From the NCBI RefSeq assembly GCF_004027225.2, contig NC_044279.2:40200744-40264743 (forward strand): a DNA stretch of 64,000 nucleotides. Direction: 5' to 3'. The notes below the pieces were generated by a model. It did no database searches. It saw nothing but the letters and a program-made list of their open reading frames with translations, and was not told the origin of the DNA. The translations under genes were made by a program, and so were the position numbers. Below, piece by piece: positions 1 through 13,490 of this stretch (the stretch's first letter is position 1; each line of letters opens with the position of its first letter). The stretch comes from Strigops habroptila. Taxonomy: Eukaryota > Chordata > Aves > Psittaciformes > Psittacidae.

Positions 1-613
1 AAGGGGCTGTGTGTCCCTTAGGACAAAACAGGTTTCCCCACGTCTCTCTTCTGCTCTCCTCCAATCTGAGAACAGCCAGCGTGCCCGGGATTGCTCTAGG
101 TGGCTTCATGTACAAGAGTAGGATGTGTTGGTGTGCATGTCTAGGGAGGCAGGCTTCTCCAAGGGTGCTGCCAGACCATGGGGGCAAATGTGGTACCTGA
201 TGGTGATACACTCAACATGAGGAAGATCTGGGTTGCTCCAGAGGGCAGCCAAAGAAGCAGACTCACAACCGTGCTTAGCATTAAAGTGAACCAGTGGATT
301 TCACTTAAACTGGTTTTCTGGTTTGCTTTTTAATAATAATTTTACAGCCAGCAAAAATTTCACTCAAAGCATTGGAGAACATTCAAACTTGTGAAGATGG
401 GAGTTGGTAACATGGTTGTCACTGTAAATGTAATATAGATATTTCGGGTCCATGGTTAAAAAAAGAAATGGTGGTTCCCTTTCTCTCCTGTGAGCTGTCT
501 TCTCATTTTCTTCTTCCCCTTCCACTGAAGCTCTTGGCCTTGCTGCCTCACAGTGTGACTGTGCTGTTCTTCAGGTTATTTTATCCCATGCATGCACAGC
601 TGTAGGTGTGCAT

Positions 614-681
614 GTCTATATATGCTATTTATACATCTATATATAGCACAGGGCTATATGCATGCTTATCTATAGATAGAG
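614..681. repeat. AT-rich palindromic simple sequence
   Basis: Repeated CTATATATG/CATCTATATATAG blocks that can fold on themselves, ending with TCTATAGATAGA. This is an imperfect microsatellite. Confidence 0.7.
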
Positions 682-898
682 GAGGCAAGGGCACAGATTT
701 GCCTTCTACTCAACTGGAAATGTTCTTGGTGATTCCTGTGCTGCTGCTTTGTTTGGACATCTAATACATCCTTCATGTAAGCTGGGTTGCCATCATAACA
801 GCTCCCTTCAGCTAGTGCTTGTAGTTTTTATCAGAAGCTTCACATTTTTTGATGACTCTCCTGAAAACTTAGCTTTAGACACCAGGGTTTACAGGAGA

Positions 899-954
899 AA
901 ATTTCCTTTCCTCTTTCCCTTCCCCTTCCCTTTCCGCTTTCCCATTCCTTTCTA
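899..954 (+). repeat. Pyrimidine-rich low-complexity tract
   Basis: About 55 nt of almost pure C/T (TTTCCC-type units). Simple sequence; no coding value. Confidence 0.85.
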
Positions 955-2243
955 AAGCAAGCTTCAAGACTTTTGGCTACAAAAACATGGACCATACAAA
1001 AGACCTCAAATACCAGAAAGCAATTAAAGTTCTTATTATCTTTGTAAGATCTCATGGGCTTGAATCTCCCATTCATCATTTTTCAATGCTTCAGATGAGC
1101 AAAAATAGAAGTGTGTTATTTTCTTGGCAGTTCTCTGGTTGGAAAACTTTGTTTACTATCTACCAATTACTTGGTAATTTCTTCTGCATTCTTCATTAGC
1201 GATAATAAAGGTTCATTATGCTGCCTGTTTGGCTAGGCTGGTTTAACTCATTTCTTTGAACCATTACTTTTACTGGTAACAACTTGTCTCGCTTTGTATA
1301 TTTTTTAATTCAAGCTTTTTATTTGGTATATCATTATTGGTGTGAGCAGTTTTAAAAGGTGTTAATTAATCTAAGAGCCTCTCTGTCACCATTTACATAC
1401 CTCAGATCTTTTGCCTTACATATTTCCTGCCTTTACCAATTTTTTGTGTATATTTTAAGTGGAAATACATAGACTTTTCCATGGGCATCAGGCTTTTTTT
1501 GTTGTTTTTAAACGTGCCCATTCTTTCAAAGAGGAGTTACATGTAAGAGCAAGACTTATTCTGATTGATGATAGAGTGTAATTTTGTAATCTATCTCTTC
1601 TTGCTGAGGTCAGTCCAGATAATTTATAGTTTCTTGTTTACAGTCTGAAAGAGAACAAGATCTTTCCCCATGAATCTTCCCAGGAGTCTCTAAAATCCAC
1701 CATTTATTGCTCTTAAACTTCTGGTTAAGTAAAATTCAGTCATCTCTGAAGTGACTGCAAATGGAGAATGTTCCTGAGGACAGTTAAGAGTCAGCTATGC
1801 CTTTTCATTGTATGGGATGACATAAATGACAAATGACATGTGAAGACACCATTACATTTTATAATTTCTTTAGATGAATTTGCCCGACACCTGTTTAAAT
1901 TGAACACTATTTGCAGAGTGAATACCAATTCTCCCCACAAGCTTTCATATGGATTTTATACCGAGAAGAGTATTTTGATTGCACAATCTAAAAATTCCAG
2001 AAGAAAAACCAAGTTAGTATTATGCATAAACTGCAAGATGTCATTGCGTGAAACCATCCTTAAATGCTCTGCAAATATGCAATCAGAGTAAACGAGTCAG
2101 AGTAAAAGCAGCTAGGGGTGATTTCAGCGCACCCTGGACATGAACTACAGGTCTTGGTACACCACACAGTGAACAGGGAGGTATTTCAGGTCAAAGCCAC
2201 ACTGACCTCATCTGTTCGCAAACAAGCTGGCTCCCCTCTCAGA

Positions 2244-2744
2244 TTAAGAGGTCTTTAATGACAGCACCCTAATTACCTGTAGCTCATTAGCATGCAGCAG
2301 AAGTGCTGGTTCGGTTACAGGACAGCTGTCCTTTCCCATGTCCAGCTGTATCTTTCCCAGCCGGGCCCAGATGGTCACTGCTGCCCTCTTGCCCAAGGTC
2401 GTAGTTCCTTCTGTGACCAGTACAAGGGCTTCTAACCCAATTCGATCAGAATGAGCCAGATTCACAGAAACCAGCAGTTTAAACAGTGCACTTGAAGGAT
2501 ATTTGAAATCATCAAGAGAAGCAAGAAAATATAATTTCAAATACACTTTACAGCCATAAACCTGCCCAAGATTTTTGGCACTCCGGGCTTCATACAAGGC
2601 CACAGAGAGCCACACAGCTAAGCCAGACCTCTGCCTGAAGGTCAAGGTCGTCTGACAGATTGTTATCACGACTGAATTGGGTCTGATGTCTGAAATATTT
2701 ATGCTAACTTTAGACACCCTCACATTGCTCAGATGGGTATGCAC
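2244..2744 (-). other. Unrecognised coding-like open frame (possible exon)
   Basis: A 166-codon open frame on the minus strand. I do not recognise the product. Unlike most chance frames here, its residue make-up is balanced, and the stretch GKRAAVTIWARLGKIQLDMG (near residues 117-136) has a helical, TPR-like look. A potential donor (CTACAG/GTAATT) lies at about 2,276 and a potential acceptor (CTTGACCTTCAG) near 2,640, which would bound a 360-nt exon. No neighbouring exons were found, and frames of this length are expected about once by chance in a window of this size. Confidence 0.2.
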
Positions 2745-5700
2745 TTTTAGAGAACACCTTGATTCAACAGCCCATCTGACTTAAATTTCAGTGTCCTCAA
2801 CACCAGATGTACATAATTTGAGCATAATTTGGCCTCCAAAATCTTCATTGGTAAGAACACGTGAAAAATGAGAAAAAAAGCAAAACCAGAAGCTGAATTT
2901 TCAAGAGCAGACTTAAAAAAAACCAAAAAAGTTGCCTCTTCCAACTCCACTATGAGTTAGCAGAACATTACAGGTAACAGAATCCACACATGCTGCCCCA
3001 CGCTGCCCCTTGGGATCATTCTCTAAAGATGTGCAACTGCTTAATGTATACTGTTTGCCTGTGCAGAGTATGTAACACAGAGCCAAACCTCACACTCCTG
3101 TCTGAGGTAGAAGCTCCTTGCCCAAAGAATGGTGGGCATAAAGACATGAAATAAACCCCTCAAATCCAGCGGTACTGATCACACCTGTGATCAGTGCCAC
3201 CCTTAGGAGTTCTGTTGGATCTTGGTCTTAATGCTTACTTAAAATATACAAGTGACTTGCTCTTATAATGAAAGCTGATTAAAGGGGGTCTATTTGTTGA
3301 AAGCATTTTCTATTTTCAAAAGTCCTAGAAGGTAAAATGTGCATCACTGCTAGGACTACTTTTTCTCTACTCATTTACACATATGTGGCTTTGTTCAAAC
3401 TGCATTTACATGCAAAGGGGTCTCCTTGAAGAAGTTTCTGATCTCTAGCTCCAGTGAAGCCAGCAGATTTCTCCCTGCTGGATTTCACCACTGCAAATGT
3501 GTTCCAGATCTGTGTCTCAGGAGCCAAGATTCAACAAAAATGAGTTGCCAGCGACATGAAAGTTTTACATGTGTAGCAAGACGAGTAATGGAATGAGGGT
3601 AACAGTTTATTTGTAGAAGTAAAAGCAAACAGTCTAAATAAATGAAGCAACTGATAATTGTTTACACATTCAGAGGTTTTGTAAACGTTTCATTGAATCT
3701 AATGTGTCCTAACTTCTTACGATGAAATTTATATGGATAGGCCTTTTAGCACGTCTCTTCACTATTTTGTTTCCAGGTTAGTTATGGCACTGAGACATCT
3801 AGTTCTCAATTAGCCAACAAGTCCATGACCTCTATGTACATCAGTTTTGAAATTCCTAACCAGAGAATCCAAACCATCTCACAGCTATGCATAGACAGTT
3901 TATGTGTTGTGAAACTTCTGCTGTGTAGAACTGTAATCATTTTTTGTGCTTCAGTGGAGAGCCTAACCTAGAGGAAACCCATAGGATAAGAAGTTCTTGT
4001 CAAATATATTATTATTTTTCTAAGTAAAATAATAAACCTCAACGTTGTAAGGTAGTACCTACTTACTTAGAAATAGAAGATGTGTTTAGATCCGAAGCAA
4101 ACCAAAGCTAAGGTTTGGAGACCCACTGCCTTCACCTCTTCCTAGTGATCCCAGATTCAACATCTATCACCATCATTCAGGGGAAAATCAGATCAAATGA
4201 AGTCAGACCATCTACAGCAAAACAAAGCCCACATAAAGTCAGACATTCCCCTTCCATCTTCATTTTTTTCTTATGACAACTTTTGGGGGGTGATTTCTTA
4301 AGAACACTGCCTGTAATGTTGGCAAAAGTTTGACTATGTTGATGGCACGGAACATCCCACAGAAAAGAGGAAATAATTCTCCTTAGCAAAGAAAATTGAT
4401 CCTGAGTAGAGCTGTTTGGTTTATGCAGCAAAGTTGGCAAAAAGAGTAAAATACATCTTCTAATCGCCTGTCTGGTGTTGCTAGCACAAGCTGAGGTGAT
4501 TGAGGCCAGTAATGTGAGTTTCTGTGAAAAAAAAGCCAATTCTCAGGAAACAATCTGTATGTTCTTTTGCCTCTGCTTTGATTAGGTTCATGTCCCATGT
4601 CCTTGCTGCTTGCGTTCGCTCCAGAAATGTCCACAATTCAGAAGTGAAGCAAGTGCTGATTGAATATGTCCCAGTATCTGTATAGAGTTGGAGGATTCCT
4701 TGCCTCCCTTATGTGCGGTTTTCAAGTGGGGAACTAAACAGACCACAGAGCTAATGGTGTACAAATTTCTTCACTCTAAATTCAGGGAAAGGAGCTAGAT
4801 GAGCAAGACCTCACTATCCTCTTCATATTCAACCTGCGGTTCAAACTTTGTGCAGCTGGGATCACTTGAGGTCTGAAATGATTTCTTTATTTTATTCCTT
4901 TTTATTTTTCCTGTTTGATTTGTTAGAAAAGCATGGAGAAGATCAAGAATCCCTTATAAAGACCATACTTTCTGTTAAGTTGGGAAGTCACTGAAAGATA
5001 AAAAGATGTTTCATTTTCACATTTCTAAGACAGTGCAAACAATAAGTTGGATTACTATTCTATGATCCTATGATTGTGGAAAAAAAAACATGAAACAAAT
5101 CTGAAAGGGTAAATTATCCCTCACCTGCTTAATTTAATTGCCTTGTTTTCAAGTGAGTCAACTCAGAGCAATATTTTTCCAGAAAGACCAGTCTGCCAAT
5201 ACTGATCAGTTAACACCCCAGAATGTTCCCCTTTTGGTCACACGACAAAACAAATGACACCATTATGATAAAGCTTCCCTGTAAGTCAGGAATGTATAAA
5301 AGTACCCTGACTGCATACTCCTATCAAGTGTAACAAAAGCGGGCATGGTGGTGACACATGTATTACTACCAAAAGCTGGAGACAAGGTGGAAAAGGTGGC
5401 AGGGTGTGTTTGTTGTGCTTCTCTGGAGAGGCAAAATGAAGATAACAGGGGATAAAAGAGGATTCTCAGTCTATAAGAGTCCTACTTCTGTTAAACGAAG
5501 CTATCAAATGTTTAATATTGAAATACGTGAGGAACAAAGTGCAGTATCAAAATGTCCATTGCCAGCCTGCTGCATCAGCAGACTCATAACTCTAAAAACA
5601 AGCAAGGAAACTGTTGTGAGAAGATGAGGTCAATATGAGCTCCATCATTTGTTTAAAGATGCACCTACAAAGTAATATGAGGAAATTACTAACACTAGCT

Positions 5701-8700
5701 TGATCCATCCACTAATATGAGACAGCAGTATTGAACGGAAGTGAGGATTGCAGAGGGGATGGGGCAGTTCTATCATTTCCTACTATGGGCTATACCCTAA
5801 AGTTATATTATGTGGTGGTAGGAGCTCAGCTGCCCATCCTTGCACTAGATAAGAGCTATACCTGCCTCTCTACTGCCCAGCCAGAAAACCATATTCTAAA
5901 TACATGCTAAAATAACCATTTTCAGCCTCTTTATGGCCAGGGCCAACAAATTCCCAGGAATTATATGACACGTACAAAGCCTCCAAAGCACTATTTCTGT
6001 AGCAATATGTCTGTAGCTCTGTAGTACAGACAGCACAAAACACAGGAGATTAGACTTTTAACACACAATTTCCAGTAGCTGACAAATAATAATCTTTGGC
6101 TTTCAAAGCTTTGGCAGGGAGCCATTTAAGAATTATAGGCTGAGCTGAGAAAGAAAAATGTGTTTTGAAATCCCATCTTTATTAGTTAAGCTATCATTAT
6201 TACTATTCAATTATAGTACAAATGTGCAGCTTTCATAACGCAAAATACCATTTCAAAGTCTTTCGACAGGATTAGATGCAATATGCCTCTCTCTAGTTTT
6301 GCCCAGTTCTTCAAGATACCAGCATGCCCCCAAATCTTCCTGAAACCTACTGATAAGGCAAAACTTGGGGAGGGATGAGAGGTGTAAGAATAGCACAAAG
6401 GATCAGACAGGTCTTCCTTCTAATTAACAATGGCAATAATTAATAATAGTTAAAAATAGTATCTCTGCTCAGTTGTTGCTTGAAGAAAGACAAGCCAACA
6501 GGACAGACTCACCCTTTTACAGGAATATGAAAGAACAACAGTTAGTAAAGAGTAATCCTTGATTAAAAATGCTGAGGAGGAGAAGAGGTGGGATGAGACA
6601 TGAGAAGAAGCCCTCTGTTTCAGTAATACTGCCTTGTTGATCTTCCCTCCCTCCACCATGTGGTTTCTATTTTCTTGTATTAATCCATGCTTCCCCTCCC
6701 AACATTTTTTCATGTGGCTTCCAGTCTGAGGTCAAGCAGTGCTAAGAATGGACTGAAAAGAATTTCCAGGATGTTTTTTAAGACTATTAATAACTTTAGC
6801 AGCTATTCAAGCAAACAGCACTCTGTGTTCATCATATTCCAGGGCATAAGCTCATCACTTGAGGAGGCTGATTCAGAGATTCCTCACTTTACAAATTGTA
6901 CAGACAGTCAGTTATGGTATGGGACTTTGGAGACAAGATGTCAGTAGGATGCTGAAAAAGAAGGACCCATCAACAGGAATGTTTTTCAAAGGCAATAAAA
7001 GTCCAGAGACAGGTCTCATGGGGGGTTTTAAGTGTTTCCACTTACAGTACTATAAATCCTAATTCCAAGGCACCCCACTGCATGGCAGGCATCAAAGCCC
7101 TAAGATGTGCAGTATTCCTCAACAACATGCAGCAAGACTGAAGTACCTATAAGTGAGATCTGCAGAAGACACTCCAGCCGGGCAGGCTGCCAGAGGCTAC
7201 AGGGAGAGCTGGCATTTCTAGAAATACGTGATTAAGCTTCACCAGTGCTGTGCAGTGAAAGCCCTGAGCAGCATCCCTCACCACAGTGATGCAGGGAGAC
7301 TCAACTGGGACCTGAAGGAGAAATACAGCCCCAAGCCCATGATACAGTGAATCATTCAAAGTAAAAGAGATCTGATCAGCTGTGTTCAAGACAATGCACT
7401 TCAAAATTGCACCGAAGCTTTGTTAAGGCTGACTGTCAACTGCATGATGATCTGTGCTTCAAACAGGGCAGAATACCTCGATTCACATGTCCCAGTACAC
7501 TGCTTTAACTGATATAACGGGCAAAGTGGGCAGACACAGCCAGTCTCATTCCAGCTGTCTCCTGTGTGAGACCTGACCTGGCAGTCCTGGAACACGAGAG
7601 AGGCTGTGGAGGAGGTGATCTGAGAACTCCATGGGGGCCTGGGCATGAGGCAGCATGAAGACGCCAGGTGTGGCTGCTCACACATGAGCAGATGTCTCCA
7701 TTCATGTGTAATCCCCTCTGCTTCCAAGGGGATTAAACATCTGACCTTGAAATGCCTAAAAACAGGGCCTGAAGTCTATTTTAAAGCTGATTTTTATAAA
7801 ACAGGAGATGACATTTATAAAAGAAGAGACTAAAACTTGCACAGGAGAAAAAGAAGCACTATGCTGAGTTTCAGAGTGACATATGAGGGCTTAAATCACA
7901 GGTCAGAAGGTGAGCATCAGGGATTTAAGTTATGAATTCAAACCCAGAAAAAATTGTGGTTAATAAAATGCACTATCTTGGATTTCTCCTACAGACAGCA
8001 GCTTTTGAGCATCCAGGGCTTCCCAGCATCCTGATGAAATGGGGCAAATTATGTAATTTTTTTTCCCAAAGGCTTTGCCTTGTGTTTTCCTTACTGATTT
8101 TGCATTTCAGAGAGTAAATTTAAAAGAGCAAATGAATATTTAAAATGGATATTAACTTTCTTTCTTGTGTCTCCCAAAAATGGCATAGGTTAGCAAGATA
8201 AAGGTTACAGACATTTAAGAATTTATTTTTGAGACGCAAAGTTAAGTCTGAGTTTTATATAAGCACCAACACGCCAGATCCAAGTTTCAGAAGTTTCCAG
8301 CTCTCATTCATGAAGGTAACCAGAGCTGAGGAGTGCCCCAAACCTTCAGCTGATGTGGGTAGAGCTAAAGGGTGGTGAAGTGTGGCTCCTGTTGAGAGAA
8401 CATTGCTCCAACAAGTTATGTGTCTAAAGATGCAGCTGACTTGTTCCTCCTCTATAGGAACTGCAGCCCTTTCTCTTTTCCAGTTTTCCTGCTAGCTGTG
8501 GCTATGAAGAAGCCTCTTCAGGCCTGCGTACATTACACCAAAATTACCCATTTAAGAACCTCACTTAACAGAACATTTTGCCTGGTTGATGGCAGTAGAA
8601 GATAGCCATACCACCACATACTGCAATGCCATGAAAAGTTGCTTACTCTTTTTGTGTTACAGCTAAGTTTACTGCCCATTTCCTCCGCAACTCACATTTG

Positions 8701-9219
8701 CTGGATACTGTTAATCTCAAGAGTCATTTCTGAGTTAAATGAGTGTATTTTTTCTAGTGCACAGACATGTTTTCATTAATGGTGGTTAAATTCCAGCTAA
8801 CACCGTTACACGATCCCTACCTTCATTGGCAATTGCAGGGGAGTTAATATTGCATTTTCACTTCCTGCCTTTAAAAAGGAGACAACTGCATTGTTCCAAA
8901 TTGCCCTGCGCATAGCACATTCCCTTCATAGTTTTGCAAAACCAGGGAAAACTTGTGAGATACGCTAAAGGTCAACAGAAATGTATTCCCCATGGGATAT
9001 CCCTAGAACAGTGTCTCCATTGAAATGTTCGTGGTGAAGCTTTGGGTTCTGGTGTGTATGTGAGCGTTCAGAAGAAGGCTGGCAAAAGCCGTCACATTCT
9101 GGGAGGAGGAAAGGAACAAGGTGGCGCTGGTGCTGTTGAAAGTAAATATAGAATAGGTAGAGAGGAACAGATTTTGTATCATCCTCTGAGCTAAAACAAT
9201 AAAAGGAGGCTTGGAGGAC
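2745..9219. other. Intergenic, unique sequence
   Basis: No gene or clear interspersed repeat. A short TTCTATGATCCTATGA at about 5,058-5,073 resembles a CR1 terminus, but the flank is not CR1-like. The palindrome at 3,171-3,198 is listed separately. All frames are short with biased composition. Confidence 0.55.
3171..3198. repeat. Palindrome with T-box/E-box-like centre
   Basis: Arms ACTGATCACA (3,174-3,183) and TGTGATCAGT (3,186-3,195) are perfect inverted repeats around a CC spacer, extended by two more G-C pairs after one T-G mismatch. The centre reads TCACACCTGTGA, which contains a T-box half-site (TCACACCT) and a CACCTG E-box. Binding by any factor is not shown. Confidence 0.6.
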
Positions 9220-9760
9220 ACTGCACACAAATTCTGCTCGCTATAAAAAGCCAAACTTTATTGCAGAGCTGGCTGTAGCTCTAAGCTACATGGTATGCTG
9301 TTCTGATAGCTGTAGAAAGACAACAGCCTCTATACCTACCCCTTAGCACAGAGGAGCTACACCTACCCCTCAGTAACATCACACTCTCCTTGGGGGCACC
9401 CCCTGCCCCGTGCCTCTCTCCAGTCTGGATCTCTCCAAAAGCTCAGCCTCTGCAGCCTCTGCCTGCCCTCAGGAGGCACAGTAGTGATGAAGATGCTTCT
9501 TTGGGAGTCTTGGGGAGCAGAAAGGGCTAAGTGCAAAGTCCTCCTCCAACAGCCCTTTACACAGCCCGTCCCTCCTCGCATGAACCCAAGCTGCAGACAG
9601 TATACAGAGAGTATGCAATTTCCCATCTTCCCTCCAGTAAATCCACTCCTGGTTATCACACATTAATTTTTCTGGGACATTATGCAGAGTGGAACAAACT
9701 TTGATCAAGCGCATCATATTTTCAGATTGAAAGCATGCACTTACATCCTGAGTAGATTAG
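9220..9760 (-). other. Possible transposase-like or gene relic with poly(A) signal
   Basis: On the minus strand an open frame (about 9,760-9,469) includes SENMMRLIKVCSTLHNVPEK. The I-K-x-C-x-x-L-H-N pattern resembles the C-terminal helix of PIF/Harbinger-type transposases and their domesticated relatives. A candidate acceptor (TCTACTCAG) lies just upstream. Further downstream is AATAAAG (9,257-9,262), followed by a T/GT-rich stretch (TTTGTGTGCAGTG), a plausible polyadenylation site. I could not find the catalytic part upstream. It may be a decayed element, a terminal exon of a non-coding transcript, or chance. Confidence 0.2.
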
Positions 9761-12700
9761 ATTAAAGTGGATGTGGATCTGCAATCCAGGATGCCTTTTC
9801 CTGCTGATTTTTCCTAGCAGTTTCCAGGTCAGAAGTTGAATACATGCAGTAGATGGTGGGTTTCCTGAAGGCACGCTATAATCTTTCCCATGTAGACAAC
9901 AGAGACGAGATGCCTCACATCAGAGACAGAATGGTGCTTCATTTCCATCATCTATGATGAATGTTGCTTCTGAGGCTCATTGCCTCAGCTAGGTACAATT
10001 AACTGAGCTGTTCTGATTTACAGCTGCAGTTAATTTTATTTCAGGCAGGTGATTGCTCATTCTGTTTCACTGACTTGCCATTCCCAGATTTTGGAAGACC
10101 ACAATGGCTTTTTATGCTAATTGGACTCTGCTTCCTCAGATTCTCACACAAACATTTAGCACAAAGCACAGACTGCTCTTTCCTCAGCCATCTGGCAGAG
10201 AAGCTGAAACCAACAATTTTCCAAGTCAAAAATCAGACATCTGAAAATAATGTTAATGTATTCTAACCCCTTTATATCTACTGAACAAGTCAACAGGCAA
10301 GTCAGAATACAGAGAACGGGCTGTAGGAAGGGCACACTGTTCACCTTGCCTTTCAGCATCCCCAATCAATCAGACTAAGGCTGCAAAATTAGGAATTCCA
10401 ATCTACCCTCACCTACAAAGACAACACTGCCTGCAGCCCAGCATCTGCTACATCAAAGATCAGGTGAGAGAACTGTGGCGGTTTTTTCATGAGTTTATGC
10501 TGACAGGCAGAAATGAATGTGTATACATAAATATACACGTGCATACACACACTTCTATGCCCGGGATATAGGTTGTTGTTTGCTGTCACCACATTACATC
10601 CTACTTGCCTTGGTAACAAAGCCTTTCTAGCTAAAATCATTTGTAAGTCCCATAAGGTGTAAGACACTTTTATCAGTCAGGTCTGGATAGCTTGTCTTAC
10701 TACTGTAACAGACTCCAGCTTCCTGGAAGACAGAAAGCTTAGATAAAGCTGGCAGGAAGGAGGATGATAAGACAAATTACTGACTTGCAAAATGATTGCT
10801 TCTTCCGCATGACACAGCTAACAGAGGAAACAGAGAACCTGATTTCAGCTTCCTGGAGCTCCCAGCCATCCCAATGCACAGCAACAAAGGGAGGAGGAAG
10901 TCACCACTGTGTTTACCACCAGTGATGTTGTGAGAGGTAAACAAAAGTGCACTCTGCATTCAAGGAACACAACTCAGAAGGATGTATACAATATGCACAC
11001 AATAAGCCTGCACTGTATATGTATTTGTGCTTTTCATATTTACCTGAATAGCACAATGTATTTCCCACATAGTCCACAGATGTCAACTGTATCCATCAGG
11101 GATTCTGCTTTTGCAGGACTTTTACAAAGAGGAGTGGCCATATAAAACACTAGTGTCAAATGATGAGGACTAAGAGACTGCCCAGGACAAGAGAATTAAC
11201 ATTTGGCAGAATCTTATTCAGCCCAGACCAGTCTCTAAACGAAAGACTGTCTTCACACAGAGGATCACTGGAGTGGAAGAATATGTAAACTCTTTCTGAT
11301 CATCTCTCCAGCAAAGAGATTTTTTTCTTTTTCACATTTAAACAAACACTTTTCAAATACATTTTCCTAGCTCAGCTTTTCTAAAACATATACTGCAAGA
11401 TCAGTGCTTGATACTGTTATTCAAAATATGTGGCACGTTTTCCCATGCATCCCACCTGCCAGCAAAAAAAAAAAAAACCCTATGCAGAGCAGCATGTACT
11501 TTACAGCAGGAAGAAACCCAGTCTATTATACAACACCTATATGCTTATCCCAGTTTCCTTATGTGACCATCCAAAACGCTCATTAACAAGTAATTACAGG
11601 CATTAGCTTCTGCATTTTCAACTTCCATTCCCCATTCTCTGCAAATGTGTCAAACCAGCACCACAGCATTGCTGGCAGGAGTATGCAATCTCCCAAGTAA
11701 ATCTGAAGGGTTAAGTTCCCAGTGAAGTTGATGGGTGTTTCAGTGTGCTGCGGACCTACTGGTACCTCTCCATTACCATTGTACCCCTTCTTCGGTAACA
11801 ATAAGGCAACTATTGAAAGGAAACAACACCCTCTTTGTCAACATGTCTTTGTTGTTAGAATGGTTTTCATAGCTTAAAAAACCCTGGGCAAAATTGATCT
11901 CAGAGGAGGATATCATCCCTGTCCAGCCAGCAAGGATAGATTACCAGCAGCTTTCAAAAGCAGCAGTGTATCTTTTCCAGCCCTGTGAGCCAAGCAGATG
12001 GATGCCTGGATGGACAGTGTGGGGGTAGCCATAGTAACCATCATCCTGTGAAGCTCCTGCTCACATCTCTCTATCTATCACAGCTGGGGAGAAAAGCCAG
12101 CAGCTCGCTGCTGGGGTGCAGATATCCCGTCAGACCTTCGCTTCCCAGCTCCAGCTGGGGTTTCCATTCCTCTTTAGCAATTTTCTAATCATACCTTGCT
12201 TGTCTGTGCCTTATGGATCATGAGCAAAATTCCATCCCAGAGGAAGATCCCTCGAGCAAGCAACTTCCCAGCTGCTGCAACCCCTGTGGTGGGTGGATGT
12301 GTGCTGGTGGCTTTCTCCCCCCACCAGGAGCCTCCCCCGAACTGGGCAAATACCTCCATTTCTCTTGAACTCACCTAGAGTACTGCATGGCACATGAAGG
12401 GAGACCAGGGTTGACCCCATTTTCAGCCTGTGTGCCACCTGTCAGCCAGCATTCATCGTGAAGCACAGGGTTACAAGCAGCTTTGTGCTGTGTCCATCCC
12501 CATGGGAGCTGGCTGAAGGGTGCTCCCATGCAGACACACACTGGCTTTTTGGTGGGGATAATGGCCCAGGGTGCTGCAGCCTGAAAGGCAGCTGCTAGGC
12601 TTGGATGCAGGAGAAGGCTGCTCTGCCAATGACTGATGGTGTTATCCACCCTTATCTCTCACTTATGGGTTTATCATTTCCATTAAGGGCAAGTCTCTTC

Positions 12701-12843
12701 TCAAAGCAAAATTTAGTGGCACCCAAGGCAACACATCTAACTGCCCTGGATGAACTCAGAACGGTATTTTAAATTTTAAAACGTGCCTGTTTGTTGAAAA
12801 GCAAACATAATCATTTGTATTAAGTTGTGTGACCAAAGCCTGC
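9761..12843. other. Intergenic, unique sequence
   Basis: No gene recognised. Holds an A14 run at 11,464 and AT-rich stretches such as 10,010-10,270 with TAATT-type motifs. Confidence 0.55.
11464..11477 (+). repeat. Poly(A) tract, A14
   Basis: A pure run of 14 A in unique sequence, with no recognisable retroposed element upstream of it. Confidence 0.85.
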
Positions 12844-13490
12844 ACCTGTTTCAGAATATTTGAGGCTGGAACTGGCCTCTGGAAACTGTTTAATCCCATC
12901 CCCTCATCACTGTCCTTTTATATAGCTTGTACTTCATCAATTTGTCTGTGAGGATATTACAGGAGACAGTGTTGAAAGTAAAAGTAAAGTTAAGATAAAC
13001 AATATACTGTTCTCTGGTCATCCACTGAGCCAGCCAATCCACTGTAGAAGGCTACCGGGACAGCCAGGCATGATCTTCCCTTTGTAAATCCATGCTCACT
13101 ACTCCCAGTGGCTTTCTTCTCCTCCATACATTTGGAAATGATTCCCAGAAGGATTTGCTCTATCACCTTCTCAGGGATTAAGGCAAGGCTGACTGGCCTG
13201 TAATTCCCTGCATCTTCCTCCTTGTGCTTCTTGAGGAAGGCAGGACATTTGCTTTCTTCCAGTCCTCAGTAACCTCCCCCTTCATGACCCTTCAAAGACA
13301 ATTGCAATGATATTAGCTGCTCTCCCAGCACTCATGGCTGCATCCTGTCAGGTTCCATGGACTTCTGTGTGTCCAGCTGGTTTAAATGTTCCCTAATCTG
13401 ATCCTCCTCCCCTAAAGGTCTTTCTTACTCTAGGCTTTCCCCCGGGTTTCAGGCACATGGAATTCCTGAAGGCAAATCTTATCTGTAAGG
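12844..13490 (-). mobile_element. CR1 LINE fragment, reverse transcriptase region
   Basis: Read on the minus strand, the sequence matches the ORF2 reverse-transcriptase part of CR1. The conserved NYRPVSL motif is coded around 13,180-13,205 and is followed by LIPEKVIEQIL; further on, HGFTKGRSCL-like residues are recognisable near 13,050-13,090. Frame changes and stops break the reading, so it is non-functional. Neither the 5' part nor the 3' terminal repeat is present. Edges are approximate. Confidence 0.85.

Larger units (their letters stand above)
1..2243. other. Intergenic, nothing recognised
   Basis: AT-rich unique sequence with simple tracts at 614-681 and 899-954. Open frames are short and unconvincing. 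No interspersed repeat was recognised. Confidence 0.6.

Noticed and set aside
5058..5073. CR1-like terminal repeat TTCTATGATCCTATGA
   Set aside because: Adjacent sequence does not match CR1, so a 16-nt match alone is not enough to call an element.
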